Notes: generated by a model from the letters alone, not told the origin. 64,000 nucleotides of DNA from Neisseria perflava (GCF_002863305.2 NZ_CP136962.1:62001-126000); one strand, 5' to 3'; shown: positions 36,436-44,764, counted from the first letter of the stretch. Numbers and translations: made by a program.

Positions 36436-36605
36436 CTTACCTGATTTACATTTGCTACCGGAAGAAATTATTGTAATGAATAGAGTGTAACTATAGAATA
36501 TTACCCCTTAGCGCGTTTCGCGCGCGTATTGGGTTGAGGGTGGAGCCAGCAGCCCGGCAAGACAATAATATCGTTATCACATGTGCAGAATTAAAGTTGG
36601 GACTT

Positions 36606-37796
36606 ATGGATACTCAATCAGAAAAAAATAATGTCCAAAATGAAACGGGAGTGGCCGCTTCCGGCGCAAAAACGCATCGCAAACGCAATTTGGTTATCGT
36701 TACACTCTTATTTCTTATTACGGCGGCCACAGTTGCTTTGGCGTATTTTCTGTTTTGGCAGCATGAAGAAGAAACGGAAGATGCTTATGTGGCCGGTCAT
36801 TTGGTGATGATTACGCCGCAGGTAAATGGTACGGTGCGCAAAGTCATGTATGACGATACGGATGTCGTGAAAAAAGGCGATGTGCTGGTGGCTTTGGACG
36901 ACAGCGATTTTCAGCTGGCATACGATCGCGCACAAAATGAGTTGATTCAGGCCATCCGTCAAAACAAGCAGCAAACTGCGGTCAATTCAAAAGCCAAAGC
37001 GCAAGTATTGTTGCGTAAAGCCGATCTGGCCCGTGCGCAAGCCGATTTGCGCCGCCGCGAATCTTTGGCGGGTACGGAAGCGGTTTCCGGCGAAGAACTC
37101 AGCCATGCACGCGCCGCTGTGGTTCAGGCTCAGGCTGCGTTGAAAGCGGTTGAGGCGGAAGAAGTTTCTGCTCAGGCAGCATTGGGCAGCAATATTCCGC
37201 TGCGCCAACAACCGGCGGTTCAGACGGCCATCAGCCACATCAAAGACGCTTGGCTGAATCTGCAACGTACTCAAATCCGTTCGCCAATCAGTGGCCAAAT
37301 TGCCAAACGCAATGTCCAAGTCGGCCAACGTATCGCGCAAGGTACGCCGATGATGGCCGTTGTGCCTCTGTCTGAATTGTGGGTGGATGCCAACTTTAAA
37401 GAATCGCAACTGCGTAAAATGAAAATCGGCCAACCCGTGGAGATGACAGCCGATTTGTACGGCAGTAAAGTGGTTTACCATGGCAAGGTCATGGGCTTGT
37501 CGGCCGGTACGGGCAGTGCGTTCTCATTGCTGCCGGCGCAAAATGCAACGGGCAACTGGATTAAAGTCGTACAACGCGTGCCGGTGCGCATCAGTTTGGA
37601 TGCCAAAGAATTGCAAAAAAATCCGCTCCGTGTCGGTTTGTCGATGACTGTTAAAGTTGATGTTGCCGAGAAGGGCAGCGGTAAAGCCATGACTGCCGAA
37701 GCAGAACGAAATACTGCGCTGCCGGAAACGGAAAGTGTGGATTGGAAAGCCGCAGATGCTTTAGTCGATAAAATCTTCGAGCAATACGCAAAATAA
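36606..37796 (+). CDS. EmrA/FarA-type periplasmic adaptor of MFS efflux pump
   Basis: A 396-residue HlyD-family membrane-fusion protein with one N-terminal membrane helix (about 29-53, LVIVTLLFLITAATVALAYFLFW). The lipoyl/beta-barrel start (TEDAYVAGHLVMITPQVNGTVRKVMYDD) and a long coiled-coil hairpin (about 100-200) follow. It bridges the inner-membrane pump and the outer-membrane channel. I place the start at 36606 (MDTQSEKNN); upstream in-frame codons lack similarity. It resembles neisserial FarA. Confidence 0.92.
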   Translation: MDTQSEKNNVQNETGVAASGAKTHRKRNLVIVTLLFLITAATVALAYFLFWQHEEETEDAYVAGHLVMITPQVNGTVRKVMYDDTDVVKKGDVLVALDDSDFQLAYDRAQNELIQAIRQNKQQTAVNSKAKAQVLLRKADLARAQADLRRRESLAGTEAVSGEELSHARAAVVQAQAALKAVEAEEVSAQAALGSNIPLRQQPAVQTAISHIKDAWLNLQRTQIRSPISGQIAKRNVQVGQRIAQGTPMMAVVPLSELWVDANFKESQLRKMKIGQPVEMTADLYGSKVVYHGKVMGLSAGTGSAFSLLPAQNATGNWIKVVQRVPVRISLDAKELQKNPLRVGLSMTVKVDVAEKGSGKAMTAEAERNTALPETESVDWKAADALVDKIFEQYAK

Positions 37797-37800
37797 TCTT

Positions 37801-37844
37801 TTCAGACGGCCTGGGTCTTTTATTGAAGGCTCAGGCCGTCTGAA
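37801..37844. repeat. Outward DUS inverted pair between adaptor and pump genes
   Basis: TTCAGACGGCCTG / CAGGCCGTCTGAA, a 13-bp stem with an 18-nt loop, starting 4 bp after the adaptor stop. No T-run follows, so readthrough into the pump gene is plausible. Confidence 0.8.
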
Positions 37845-37897
37845 ATATTGATTCTCTTCAATCGACCGCTTTGGCGGTTGTCTTATAGTTTAAAAAT

Positions 37898-39424
37898 ATG
37901 AATTATCCGCCGTTACAAGGGTTTAAGCTGGTGTTGGCAACGTTGGCGCTCAGCTTGGCCGTATTTATGGAAGTCTTGGACAGCACCATCGCCAACGTCG
38001 CCGTGCCCGTTATCGCAGGAGATTTGGGTGCGGCGACCACGCAGGGCACTTGGGTGATTACCTCATTTGCCGTAGCCAATGCCATTTCCGTCCCCCTGAC
38101 CGGCTTTTTGGCCAAGCGGTTTGGCGAGGTTAAAATCTTTATTGCTGCCGTGATTGGTTTTGTCGTAACGTCATGGCTGTGCGGTATGGCGCATAATCTT
38201 CAAGCCTTGGTTTTTTTCCGAGTGTTGCAAGGCTTTATCGCTGGGCCTTTGATTCCCTTGTCACAAAGCCTGTTGATGGCTTCCTATCCGCCTGAAAAAC
38301 GAACATTGGCACTGGCCTTATGGGCGATGACCGTCGTTGTTGCCCCTGTATTGGGGCCGATTTTGGGCGGTTGGATTTCAGACAACTGGCATTGGGGATG
38401 GATTTTCTTTATCAATATCCCAATCGGGATTTTATCCGCCTCCATTGCTTGGAAACAGCTTAGACACAGGGAAACCGAAATCATCAGGGCGCCGATTGAT
38501 TATGTCGGGTTGGTGTTGATGATTGTCGGTATCGGCGCATTGCAAATGATGCTTGATAGGGGTAAAGAGTTGGATTGGTTTGCCTCGGGAGAGATTATCG
38601 TTTTGGGCGTTACCGCTTTGGTGTTTCTGACCTATTTTATTGTTTGGGAGCTGGGCGAGAAATACCCGATTGTCGATTTGTCATTGTTTAAAAATAGAAA
38701 CTTCACGATAGGCGTTGTTGCGACATCCTTGGGTTTCATGGTGTATATGGGTACATTAACCTTGCTGCCTTTGGTGTTGCAATCAAATCTCGGCTATACC
38801 GCCACTTGGGCAGGTTTGGCTGCTGCGCCGGTGGGTTTTTTGCCGATTATTCTGTCGCCGATTATCGGTAAGTTTGGTAATCGCGTCGATATGCGCTTGT
38901 TTGTCAGCGCCAGCTTCTTGGTGTTTGCCTACACATTCCATTGGCGAACCGATTTCTATGCCGGCATGGATATGAGCAACGTCGTTTGGCCGCAATTTTG
39001 GCAGGGTTTGGGCGTAGCCATGTTCTTCCTGCCTTTGACCAGTATCACGCTGTCGCATATGAAAGGCAATCAAATTGCCTCGGCCAGTAGCCTGTCTAAC
39101 TTCTTGCGAGTCTTTATGGGCGGTGTCGGAGTATCCGTTGTCAGCACCATGTGGGAACGGCGCGAAGCTCTGCACCATACTCAGCTGACCGAACATATCA
39201 ATTCATTGTCCTCAATCAGCAACCAATCTATTCAAGGCATGATGGCCAATGGCCTGAGCAAAGAGCAAGCCCTGGCTGCGATAAATAGTACCATTTCCCA
39301 ACAAGGCTTTATTATTGGCTCAAATGAAATTTTCTTGGCAGGCAGCATCATATTCATCAGCATGATCCCCATTATTTGGCTGGCAAGGCCACCATTTAAC
39401 GGCTCCAGCGGGGGAGGACATTAA
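37898..39424 (+). CDS. EmrB/FarB-type DHA2 family MFS drug/fatty-acid exporter
   Basis: A 508-residue 14-helix transporter of the DHA2 family. Motif C-like LDSTIANVAVPVIAGDLG (helix 1), WVITSFAVANAISVPLTGFLAKRFGE and the ALWAMTVVVAPVLGPILGGWISD segment are typical of EmrB/FarB. It starts MNYPPL, as neisserial FarB does. With the adaptor and channel it would export hydrophobic compounds such as long-chain fatty acids or detergents across both membranes; the substrate range is inference. No good ribosome site is visible right before the ATG. Confidence 0.93.
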   Translation: MNYPPLQGFKLVLATLALSLAVFMEVLDSTIANVAVPVIAGDLGAATTQGTWVITSFAVANAISVPLTGFLAKRFGEVKIFIAAVIGFVVTSWLCGMAHNLQALVFFRVLQGFIAGPLIPLSQSLLMASYPPEKRTLALALWAMTVVVAPVLGPILGGWISDNWHWGWIFFINIPIGILSASIAWKQLRHRETEIIRAPIDYVGLVLMIVGIGALQMMLDRGKELDWFASGEIIVLGVTALVFLTYFIVWELGEKYPIVDLSLFKNRNFTIGVVATSLGFMVYMGTLTLLPLVLQSNLGYTATWAGLAAAPVGFLPIILSPIIGKFGNRVDMRLFVSASFLVFAYTFHWRTDFYAGMDMSNVVWPQFWQGLGVAMFFLPLTSITLSHMKGNQIASASSLSNFLRVFMGGVGVSVVSTMWERREALHHTQLTEHINSLSSISNQSIQGMMANGLSKEQALAAINSTISQQGFIIGSNEIFLAGSIIFISMIPIIWLARPPFNGSSGGGH

Positions 39425-39572
39425 ATAAAAGTTCTTGTGTTGACTTGGTTAAGGGGAAGGAAGATTTTGGCGAGAAGATGATATTCAGCATTTGAATAGG
39501 GTAGAGGGTTTTTACTTGGGAATGCTCAATGAAATTACATATTCTAATCCTTAGTGAATGTTAGATATAAAG

Positions 39573-39606
39573 AGGCCGTCTGAAAATGGATTTCAGACGG
39601 CATTTA
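39573..39606 (+). terminator. Mixed-dialect DUS terminator after the pump gene
   Basis: An AG-DUS (from 39573) faces an AT-DUS (39592-39603) with a short loop; T-rich on the + side. It lies between convergent genes and could serve both the pump and the downstream pilin. Confidence 0.7.
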
Positions 39607-39761
39607 TTCTCGTAATGTGATGATTCAGGCTCTTAATGACCTTGTTTTGGAGAGTTTTGTTCTTTTGCTTTGATTCGTTTTCCGCGTTTGTATTTGGCTT
39701 TGCTTGGGATGTTTTCTTCGCAATGTATTTTTGTGTTTTTTGTAGGGTATGGGCTTGGTTG

Positions 39762-40235
39762 TTATCCGTTTGAATTGTCACGGCACATGGCGGGGATCAT
39801 CATCGGATCCAGCGTTCCGCCGCATTGCCAGTTAAGCAACCAAGTCGAGTCATTGTTAATTCGATAAGGGGTCAGGGTCAGGACTTTGCCTTTGTTTTGC
39901 CCTTTATCGAAAGGAATACTGATTTTGCCTGTATCTGCTTCTACAGTTACGCCACCGTTTTGGATGTATGTGCCGCCGATGCGTTGAGCGGTAACGCCGA
40001 TTGCGCCTTGTTTGCTGACATCCTCTGCATTGGGCAGGCGGTTATTTACCGCTGAGGCAATGCTGATTTCGGTTTTCAGGTCATCGGCAAGGTATAGTGC
40101 TTCGGAGGCTTGCGCCCTACCGATATAGTTTTGGTAAGTGGGTATGGCGACAATAACCAGAATACCGAGGATGGCGATAACTATCATCAGCTCAATCAGG
40201 GTAAAACCTTTTTGGGCTTGAAATGGGGTATTCAT
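39762..40235 (-). CDS. Type IV pilin-like protein (second pilin gene)
   Basis: A 157-residue prepilin. The leader MNTPFQAQKG is cut before [32 protein letters not shown], the class IVa N-terminal helix with the conserved Glu5. A C-terminal disulfide loop is suggested by WQCGG...PAMC. It follows the other pilin gene on the same strand, with a strong terminator in between. The bases before its ATG (AAAACGATACGCTCAA) show no good ribosome site, so expression may be weak. It could be a minor or alternative major pilin. Confidence 0.88.
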   Translation of the reverse strand: MNTPFQAQKGFTLIELMIVIAILGILVIVAIPTYQNYIGRAQASEALYLADDLKTEISIASAVNNRLPNAEDVSKQGAIGVTAQRIGGTYIQNGGVTVEADTGKISIPFDKGQNKGKVLTLTPYRINNDSTWLLNWQCGGTLDPMMIPAMCRDNSNG

Positions 40236-40270
40236 TTGAGCGTATCGTTTTTAAGTTTTTTTATTTTTAT

Positions 40271-40308
40271 AAAGCAAATCCCATAATTGCTTTATGGGAT
40301 TTGCTTTT
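40271..40308 (-). terminator. Strong terminator between the two pilin genes
   Basis: Stem AAAGCAAATCCCATAA / TTATGGGATTTGCTTT with a short loop and an A/T-rich tail, about 24 bp after the stop of the upstream pilin gene. Confidence 0.85.
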
Positions 40309-40331
40309 CTCAGAATATATGTGAAGTTAGC

Positions 40332-40817
40332 TTATGGAGCAGGTTGAGCTGGAGCAGGTTGAGCCGGGGTTTCAGCAGTAGGAGCGGGACGACAGTTAGC
40401 TGGAACGTGTTTAGCCTCACCACCAGTAACTTTACACTCCCAAGTAATAGGAGATTCAGAGTTAGCTTGTTTCGGAGTTAATGTGAACACTGGATCAGTA
40501 GAGGCACCAGTCTTTTGAGTTGTTACTGTAATTTTACCGGTAGCTGCTTCAATAGCGATGCTTGAAACGTATTTAGTACCACCTGCAGGGAAGGTGTAAC
40601 CAGTATTAGTAGCAGTAATCTGGCCCAAGCCACCTAAAGCCGCAGAAGTTTCTGCTACTGCCAATTTAGCAGGTTCGGCTAAGCTCAAACCTTCTGAAAT
40701 TTTGGCGCGGATGGTGTAGTCTTGGTATGCAGGCAGAGCGATTACGGCCAAAATGCCCAAGATGGCGATGACGATCATCAATTCGATCAGGGTAAAACCT
40801 TTTTGGATTGCTTTCAT
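40332..40817 (-). CDS. pilE: Type IV major pilin (PilE-like)
   Basis: A 161-residue prepilin with a short leader MKAIQKG, then [44 protein letters not shown], very close to neisserial PilE. Two cysteines (ITWECK and PANCR) frame the C-terminal D-region. A proline/alanine tail ([18 protein letters not shown]) follows, encoded partly by a 15-bp tandem repeat. The ribosome site CTGGAG is good. A sigma-54-type promoter lies 165-180 bp upstream. Cleavage and N-methylation by PilD are expected from the family. I call it pilE by sequence likeness; no silent cassettes are seen in the window. Confidence 0.88.
   Translation of the reverse strand: MKAIQKGFTLIELMIVIAILGILAVIALPAYQDYTIRAKISEGLSLAEPAKLAVAETSAALGGLGQITATNTGYTFPAGGTKYVSSIAIEAATGKITVTTQKTGASTDPVFTLTPKQANSESPITWECKVTGGEAKHVPANCRPAPTAETPAQPAPAQPAP
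40334..40364 (-). repeat. 15-bp tandem repeat in the pilin tail
   Basis: GGAGCAGGTTGAGCT is followed by GGAGCAGGTTGAGCC on the + strand, coding for the repeated AQPAP of the pilin C-terminus on the minus strand. Confidence 0.8.
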
Positions 40818-40981
40818 TGATTAAAACTCCAGTTTGAAAGTGTGAATAATTATGTTTAAGTAAAAAGTCCGTAATGTGCTTGGCACTATGTATTATGAGT
40901 AAACCATAAAGTAAGAAGGAATATACAGCTTCCGTCGGGCTTGCTGCTTTGAGGCTTGGGCCTTATCGGACGTGTTGTTTC

Positions 40982-40998
40982 AAGCAGTCGGTGTGCCA
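40982..40998 (-). promoter_or_regulatory. Sigma-54 (RpoN) promoter of the pilin gene
   Basis: On the minus strand TGGCAC-ACCGAC-TGCTT matches the -24/-12 consensus TGGCAC-N5-TTGC closely: GG and GC have exactly the required 12-bp phasing. The predicted start is near 40972, giving a leader of about 155 nt. Confidence 0.7.
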
Positions 40999-41127
40999 AG
41001 TGTGGAAAATGAGCTGAAAATTTTATTTTTTATTTTTTATTTGTTGTTTTTATTGGGTTTATTTTTCAATTTTTAAGTTTTGTGAGGTTTTGTTTGAAAG
41101 TTTCAGGATTTTAGAAAATAGGGCGGT

Positions 41128-41203
41128 TGACGTTTTTTGTCAGTTTTGTGTTTTTTGTGACAGGGAAGGGAGACAAGTTTGGGTGTGTGACGTTTTTTGT
41201 CAG
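41128..41203. promoter_or_regulatory. Enhancer-like repeats upstream of the pilin promoter
   Basis: TGACGTTTTTTGTCAG occurs identically at 41128-41143 and 41188-41203, with a related TTTTTTGTGACAG at 41151-41163. TGAC/GTCA half-sites form partial dyads. They lie about 155-230 bp upstream of the predicted start, a normal place for an NtrC-type activator such as PilR; PilR binding is inference. Confidence 0.5.
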
Positions 41204-41556
41204 AATTTTAGGTTGATTCAATAATATGTTAATTGGTTTGGACGGGCGGTGTTTTTATGGCTTAATCGGTCGGTCTGATTTTTTGTGATTTTATTCTTTT
41301 GTTTTTTATGGGTTTTATTTTGGGTATGTATTTTGTGTGAATATTGATGGGGAAATGGTTTGGAAGGAGGGGATTTGAAAAGGGGTTTGGTGTAATAGAT
41401 GAATGAAATTTTGTATTTGGAATTATATTTATTTGGGTTATGATTTTGTAATGTAGTTTTATATCAGGGAGCAGTCTGGTTTTGATTTTTAAGGCTTTGG
41501 ATTTCTTGAGTGTTTTAGAAGGGTATATTCAGGATGTTTATATATTGAATGCGATT

Positions 41557-41583
41557 AGGGTGGGCAAAAAATGCTCACCCTGT
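41557..41583. terminator. Hairpin beyond the glnD end
   Basis: AGGGTG.GCA / TGC.CACCCT with an A-rich loop, 27 bp after the glnD stop. On the minus strand no T-run follows; on the + strand GTATTTTT does. A weak terminator at best. Confidence 0.4.
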
Positions 41584-41595
41584 ATTTTTAAGATG

Positions 41596-41607
41596 TTCAG
41601 ACGGCCT
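41596..41607 (-). repeat. AG-DUS touching the glnD stop codon
   Basis: TTCAGACGGCCT on the + strand, directly adjacent to the glnD TAA at 41608-41610. Confidence 0.9.
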
Positions 41608-44166
41608 TTATGGGGTCAGGACTTCGATCAATGCTTGTTTTAGGGTATTTTGGGTTTGCGGGTCTTGGAGGGACGGGCTGTAGGTAATGAAGCTGTCTTC
41701 GATGCGCTGATCCAAGGTAGTGATTTTGGCGTAGCGCAGGCTGATGTTGTGTGCGAAGAAGGTCTCGGCGATGTCGGCGAGGAGGTGGGGGCGGTTGACG
41801 GCGATGATGTCTATGGTGTGCCAGCCGGGATAATCTTCTTCGGGGGTGATGATCACGGTAGGCGGAATGGGGATGTGGCGGATGCGGCGGCTGATGTGCG
41901 GGCGGCCGCTTTGTTTTTGGACGGTGGTATTGCCGTGGATGAAGCTGTTGAGCTCGGCTTCGAGTGCGCTTTGGCGGTCGGGATATTCTTCTGGCGGGAG
42001 ATTGTCGGGAAGTTGGAGGATAAAGGTGTCGAGGATGTAGTCGTGCTCGGTGATGAAGGCGCGGGCGGCTTGGATGTCGAAACGGTGGCTGCTGAAGATG
42101 CGGCAGAGACGTGCGAAGAGGCGGTCGCCGTTGGGCATGAAGACCATGACTTGAAGGCTGTTGCTTTGGGGGAGGATGCGGCTGCGGACGGCCGGACTTT
42201 GGGTGTCGTAGGCGAGGTTTGCGGTGTGCCAGAGGATTTCCCGCGTTTGATGGCGGACGTAGTATGCGCTGCCGAGGATGCGGCGGAGTTTTTGTTGATT
42301 TTTGAGGGGAACGGCTGCGCGCGTGAGTTGGTCGGCCGCGGCTTGTTCGCGTCGGTTGGGGAGGCGTTCGGGATCGTGGTTTTTGCTGTTTAAAACGGCG
42401 GCGGTGCTGTGGTAGAGGGTTTGGAGCAGGCTGGCGCGCCATGTGTTCCAAAGTTTTGGGTTGGTGCCGCGGATGTCGGCAATGGTAAGCAGGTAGAGTG
42501 CGTCGAGGTATTCGCGTGTGGGAATACGGCGGCAGAAGGCTTGGAGGACGTGCGGGTCTTGGATGTCTTCTTTTTGGGCAACGGTGGACATGAGTAGGTG
42601 GTTTTCAACCAGCCATGCGAGGAGGTGGCTTTCTTCGTCGGTGTAGTAGTGGTCGGCGGCGAATTGTTGGGCGTCTTTGATGCCTTCTTTGGCGTGATCG
42701 CCGCCGCGGCCTTTGGCGATGTCGTGCAACAGAGCGGCGGTGTAGAGGATGTGCGGTCGTGGGTAGGCCTGCATGATGGCGCTGGCCTCGGGCATTTCGT
42801 GGCTGTGGGTTTCGATGGCGAGACGGCGCATATTGCGGACGACGGTCAGGATGTGGTCGTCTACGGGGTAAATATGGAAGAGGTCGTGTTGGAGCAGGCC
42901 GGTGATTTTTTCCCATGCGGGGAGATAGCGGCCCAATACGCCGTAGAGGTTGAGAAAACGGAGGGTTTGGGTGAGGCCGGTGCCGTGTTTGAAGAATTGG
43001 ATGAAGCGGCGGCGGTTTTCTGGATTTTGGGTGAAACGGGCGTTGATTTTTCGTGTGGCCGCCCACCATGCGCGCAGGGTTTGCGGCTCGATGGTGGTGA
43101 TGTTTTGCTCCTGCATGGTTTGGATGATGGTGAAGATGTGTTCGGGGTTTTGCTCGAACAGGGCAAGGTCGTTGGCAGCGATTTGGTGGCCGATGCGTTT
43201 GTAGTGGCTGTCGATGGGGTGGATGTGCTGGAGGCGGCCGGGGGTTTGATGGTTTTTGAGAATCGGAATGAGGATGCCGTTGAGTTGTTTGATGGCTTTG
43301 GTGGCGCGGTAGAAGGTGTGCATCAGGGCTTCGCTTCTGCCGCGGATGTCGGGTTGGGTATAACCTAAGCTTTCGGCGACTTGGGACTGGTAGTCGAAAA
43401 GCAGCCTGTCTTCGGGGCGGTCGGCGCTAAGGTGGAGGTGAATGCGGATGTTGGCGAGGCGGCGGTAGCCGTGGGCCAGCATGCCGGCTTCGGTGCGTGT
43501 GAGGACGCCGGCGGTAACGAGGGCGGTGGGGTTGCTGTCTATGCCTTGTGCTTTGGCTGTCCAAATCAGGGTGTGGATGTCGCGTAGGCCGCCGGGACAG
43601 GTTTTAATGTTGGGTTCGAGTTGTGCGCCTGTGCCTTGGGATTTGGTGTGGCGTTGCTCCATTTCGAGGAGTTTGGCTTCGATGAAGGCGGCTGTGTCGC
43701 GGCGTGTGTTGAGTTTGTTTAGAAGTTGGGCGGTAAGGTTGGGATTGCCTTGTAGATGGCGTGCTTCAAGAAAGGCGGTTTCGCCGGTAATGTCGTTTTG
43801 GGTGCTTTGGAGGATTTCTTCTATGCTGCCGCTTTTGATGGCGGGATTGAGGCGTGCGTCCCAAAGGGTTTGGATAAATTGGGCGGTTTGCTGTTGCAGG
43901 CCGTCTGAAAATGGTGCGGTGGAAATAATCGCTAAGTCCCAGTCGGAATGAGGATAGAGTTCGCAACGCCCAAAGCCGCCGATGGCAATCAGACTGATGT
44001 CGTTGCTGTCGGGAAAGTGGATTTGCCAGAGGGTTTGTAGCAGGGTTTCGGCAGCGGCGATATGGTCGCGGAAGTAAGCGGTAGGGCGGTTGTTTTGGCG
44101 GTAGGCGGCTTCTGCTGCGGCTTTTTGCTGCCGGTAGGTTTGGATGGCTTGTTGGGCGGCGGTCAT
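41608..44166 (-). CDS. glnD: [Protein-PII] uridylyltransferase / uridylyl-removing enzyme
   Basis: An 852-residue bifunctional sensor of glutamine that uridylylates and deuridylylates PII proteins. The nucleotidyltransferase motif is [22 protein letters not shown] (about residues 60-81). The HD domain contains [17 protein letters not shown] (around 477-493), and two ACT domains lie at the C-terminus (around 680-750 and 775-850). It follows the XRE regulator gene by 19 bp. In meningococcus glnD (NMB1203) has the same neighbours, a small regulator and the AniS sRNA, which supports the annotation. Confidence 0.96.
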   Translation of the reverse strand: MTAAQQAIQTYRQQKAAAEAAYRQNNRPTAYFRDHIAAAETLLQTLWQIHFPDSNDISLIAIGGFGRCELYPHSDWDLAIISTAPFSDGLQQQTAQFIQTLWDARLNPAIKSGSIEEILQSTQNDITGETAFLEARHLQGNPNLTAQLLNKLNTRRDTAAFIEAKLLEMEQRHTKSQGTGAQLEPNIKTCPGGLRDIHTLIWTAKAQGIDSNPTALVTAGVLTRTEAGMLAHGYRRLANIRIHLHLSADRPEDRLLFDYQSQVAESLGYTQPDIRGRSEALMHTFYRATKAIKQLNGILIPILKNHQTPGRLQHIHPIDSHYKRIGHQIAANDLALFEQNPEHIFTIIQTMQEQNITTIEPQTLRAWWAATRKINARFTQNPENRRRFIQFFKHGTGLTQTLRFLNLYGVLGRYLPAWEKITGLLQHDLFHIYPVDDHILTVVRNMRRLAIETHSHEMPEASAIMQAYPRPHILYTAALLHDIAKGRGGDHAKEGIKDAQQFAADHYYTDEESHLLAWLVENHLLMSTVAQKEDIQDPHVLQAFCRRIPTREYLDALYLLTIADIRGTNPKLWNTWRASLLQTLYHSTAAVLNSKNHDPERLPNRREQAAADQLTRAAVPLKNQQKLRRILGSAYYVRHQTREILWHTANLAYDTQSPAVRSRILPQSNSLQVMVFMPNGDRLFARLCRIFSSHRFDIQAARAFITEHDYILDTFILQLPDNLPPEEYPDRQSALEAELNSFIHGNTTVQKQSGRPHISRRIRHIPIPPTVIITPEEDYPGWHTIDIIAVNRPHLLADIAETFFAHNISLRYAKITTLDQRIEDSFITYSPSLQDPQTQNTLKQALIEVLTP

Positions 44167-44185
44167 GATGGTATCTGGTTGTGAA

Positions 44186-44482
44186 TTAGGCTTGGGTGTC
44201 GGCAGGCTCGGTCATTTGACGGAGCATTTCTTGCGGTGGAAGGAGAAGTTTGTAAGGGGCGATTTTGAGTGCGGATGCGATTTTTTCGATGTTGGAAAGG
44301 GCGATGTTCCAGCGTTTGCGCTCGACGGCGGAGACGTAGGTGCGGTCGAGTCCGCATTGGCGTGCGAGTTCTTCTTGCGACCAGCCGTGGTTGACGCGGT
44401 AGAGGCGCATGTTGTAGGCGATAACGGCGCGGAGGTCTTGCGGATCGGGCAGGCTGGGAGGGGGAGTGAGTTTGTTGACCAT
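44186..44482 (-). CDS. XRE-family helix-turn-helix regulator
   Basis: A 98-residue protein with one HTH_3 domain ([60 protein letters not shown], about residues 17-77). The recognition helix is [13 protein letters not shown]. The C-terminus is short and acidic. It is 19 bp upstream of glnD on the same strand, so the two are likely co-transcribed. Its target is unknown. Confidence 0.9.
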   Translation of the reverse strand: MVNKLTPPPSLPDPQDLRAVIAYNMRLYRVNHGWSQEELARQCGLDRTYVSAVERKRWNIALSNIEKIASALKIAPYKLLLPPQEMLRQMTEPADTQA

Positions 44483-44546
44483 GGTGTTTTGGGTTTGTGG
44501 TTTGAACGATAAGGGGATTTTATACTATTTTTGCTAGGGGAAAGGA

Positions 44547-44577
44547 AAGGCCGTCTGAAAGTTTCAGACGGCCTTCA
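44547..44577. terminator. DUS inverted-pair hairpin upstream of the XRE gene
   Basis: AAGGCCGTCTGAAA / TTTCAGACGGCCTT with a very short loop. It lies just beyond the sRNA terminator on the minus strand and would back it up before the XRE-glnD unit. Confidence 0.7.
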
Positions 44578-44590
44578 AGAGGGTAGGTAT

Positions 44591-44620
44591 AAAAAAAGGG
44601 GGTGGCACTCAGCCACACCC
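44591..44620 (-). terminator. Terminator of the sRNA
   Basis: GGTGTGGC / GCCACACC-like stem (GGGTGTGGCTGAGTGCCACCC on the minus strand) followed by CCTTTTTTT. Confidence 0.88.
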
Positions 44621-44716
44621 AAACACACACACATCAAGAGGAAAGAAAAATCATTTAATAAGAGAGCTGGCTCTTATCGAGGAAACTGGAGGATTCGGGC
44701 ATGGCCCTGAATCATT
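44591..44716 (-). ncRNA. aniS: AniS/FnrS-like FNR-activated small RNA
   Basis: A predicted ~126-nt RNA between glnD/XRE and the next gene, the location of AniS (NMB1205) in meningococcus. No convincing ORF is present. On the minus strand there is a 5' hairpin (TTCAGGGC-CAT-GCCCGAA), then TCCTCC, a second hairpin (ATAAGAG-CCAGCT-CTCTTAT), a single-stranded CTTTCCTCTTG and a terminator hairpin with seven T residues. The unpaired CCUCC/CCUCU segments suit pairing with Shine-Dalgarno regions, as reported for AniS with Hfq. The promoter carries an FNR box. Identity is inferred from synteny and architecture. Confidence 0.82.
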
Positions 44717-44723
44717 GGAAGGC

Positions 44724-44764
44724 ATTATAAATGAAAATAGGATTGGGGTATTGACACAGGTCAA
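44724..44764 (-). promoter_or_regulatory. Class II FNR-dependent promoter of the sRNA
   Basis: A perfect dyad TTGAC-CTGT-GTCAA at 44751-44764 and a perfect TATAAT at 44724-44729 on the minus strand. The dyad centre is 41.5 bp from the predicted start near 44716, the standard class II FNR spacing. There is no sigma-70 -35 element, as expected for activator dependence. Confidence 0.82.

Larger units (their letters stand above)
40818..41607. other. Long intergenic region upstream of the pilin genes
   Basis: About 790 bp without a gene. It contains a sigma-54-type promoter (40982-40998), two 16-bp enhancer-like repeats 60 bp apart (41128, 41188), a G-rich stretch (41349-41392), a hairpin (41557-41581) and the DUS at 41596-41607 after glnD. 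The rest is T/G-rich with many TTTTG runs. No silent pilin copies are present. Confidence 0.7.

Noticed and set aside
39593..39781. 62-codon minus-strand ORF after the second pilin
   Set aside because: It opens with a GTG-type start, has no ribosome site, is Lys/Asn/Gln-rich and ends inside the DUS hairpin.
39425..41607. Silent pilin cassettes or the Sma/Cla repeat known near gonococcal pilE
   Set aside because: No truncated pilin copies and no conserved 65-bp repeat could be seen around the two complete pilin genes.
41650..43368. Long + strand frames opposite glnD
   Set aside because: GlnD is certain from its motifs over the full length; the opposite frames are Gly/Val-rich shadows.
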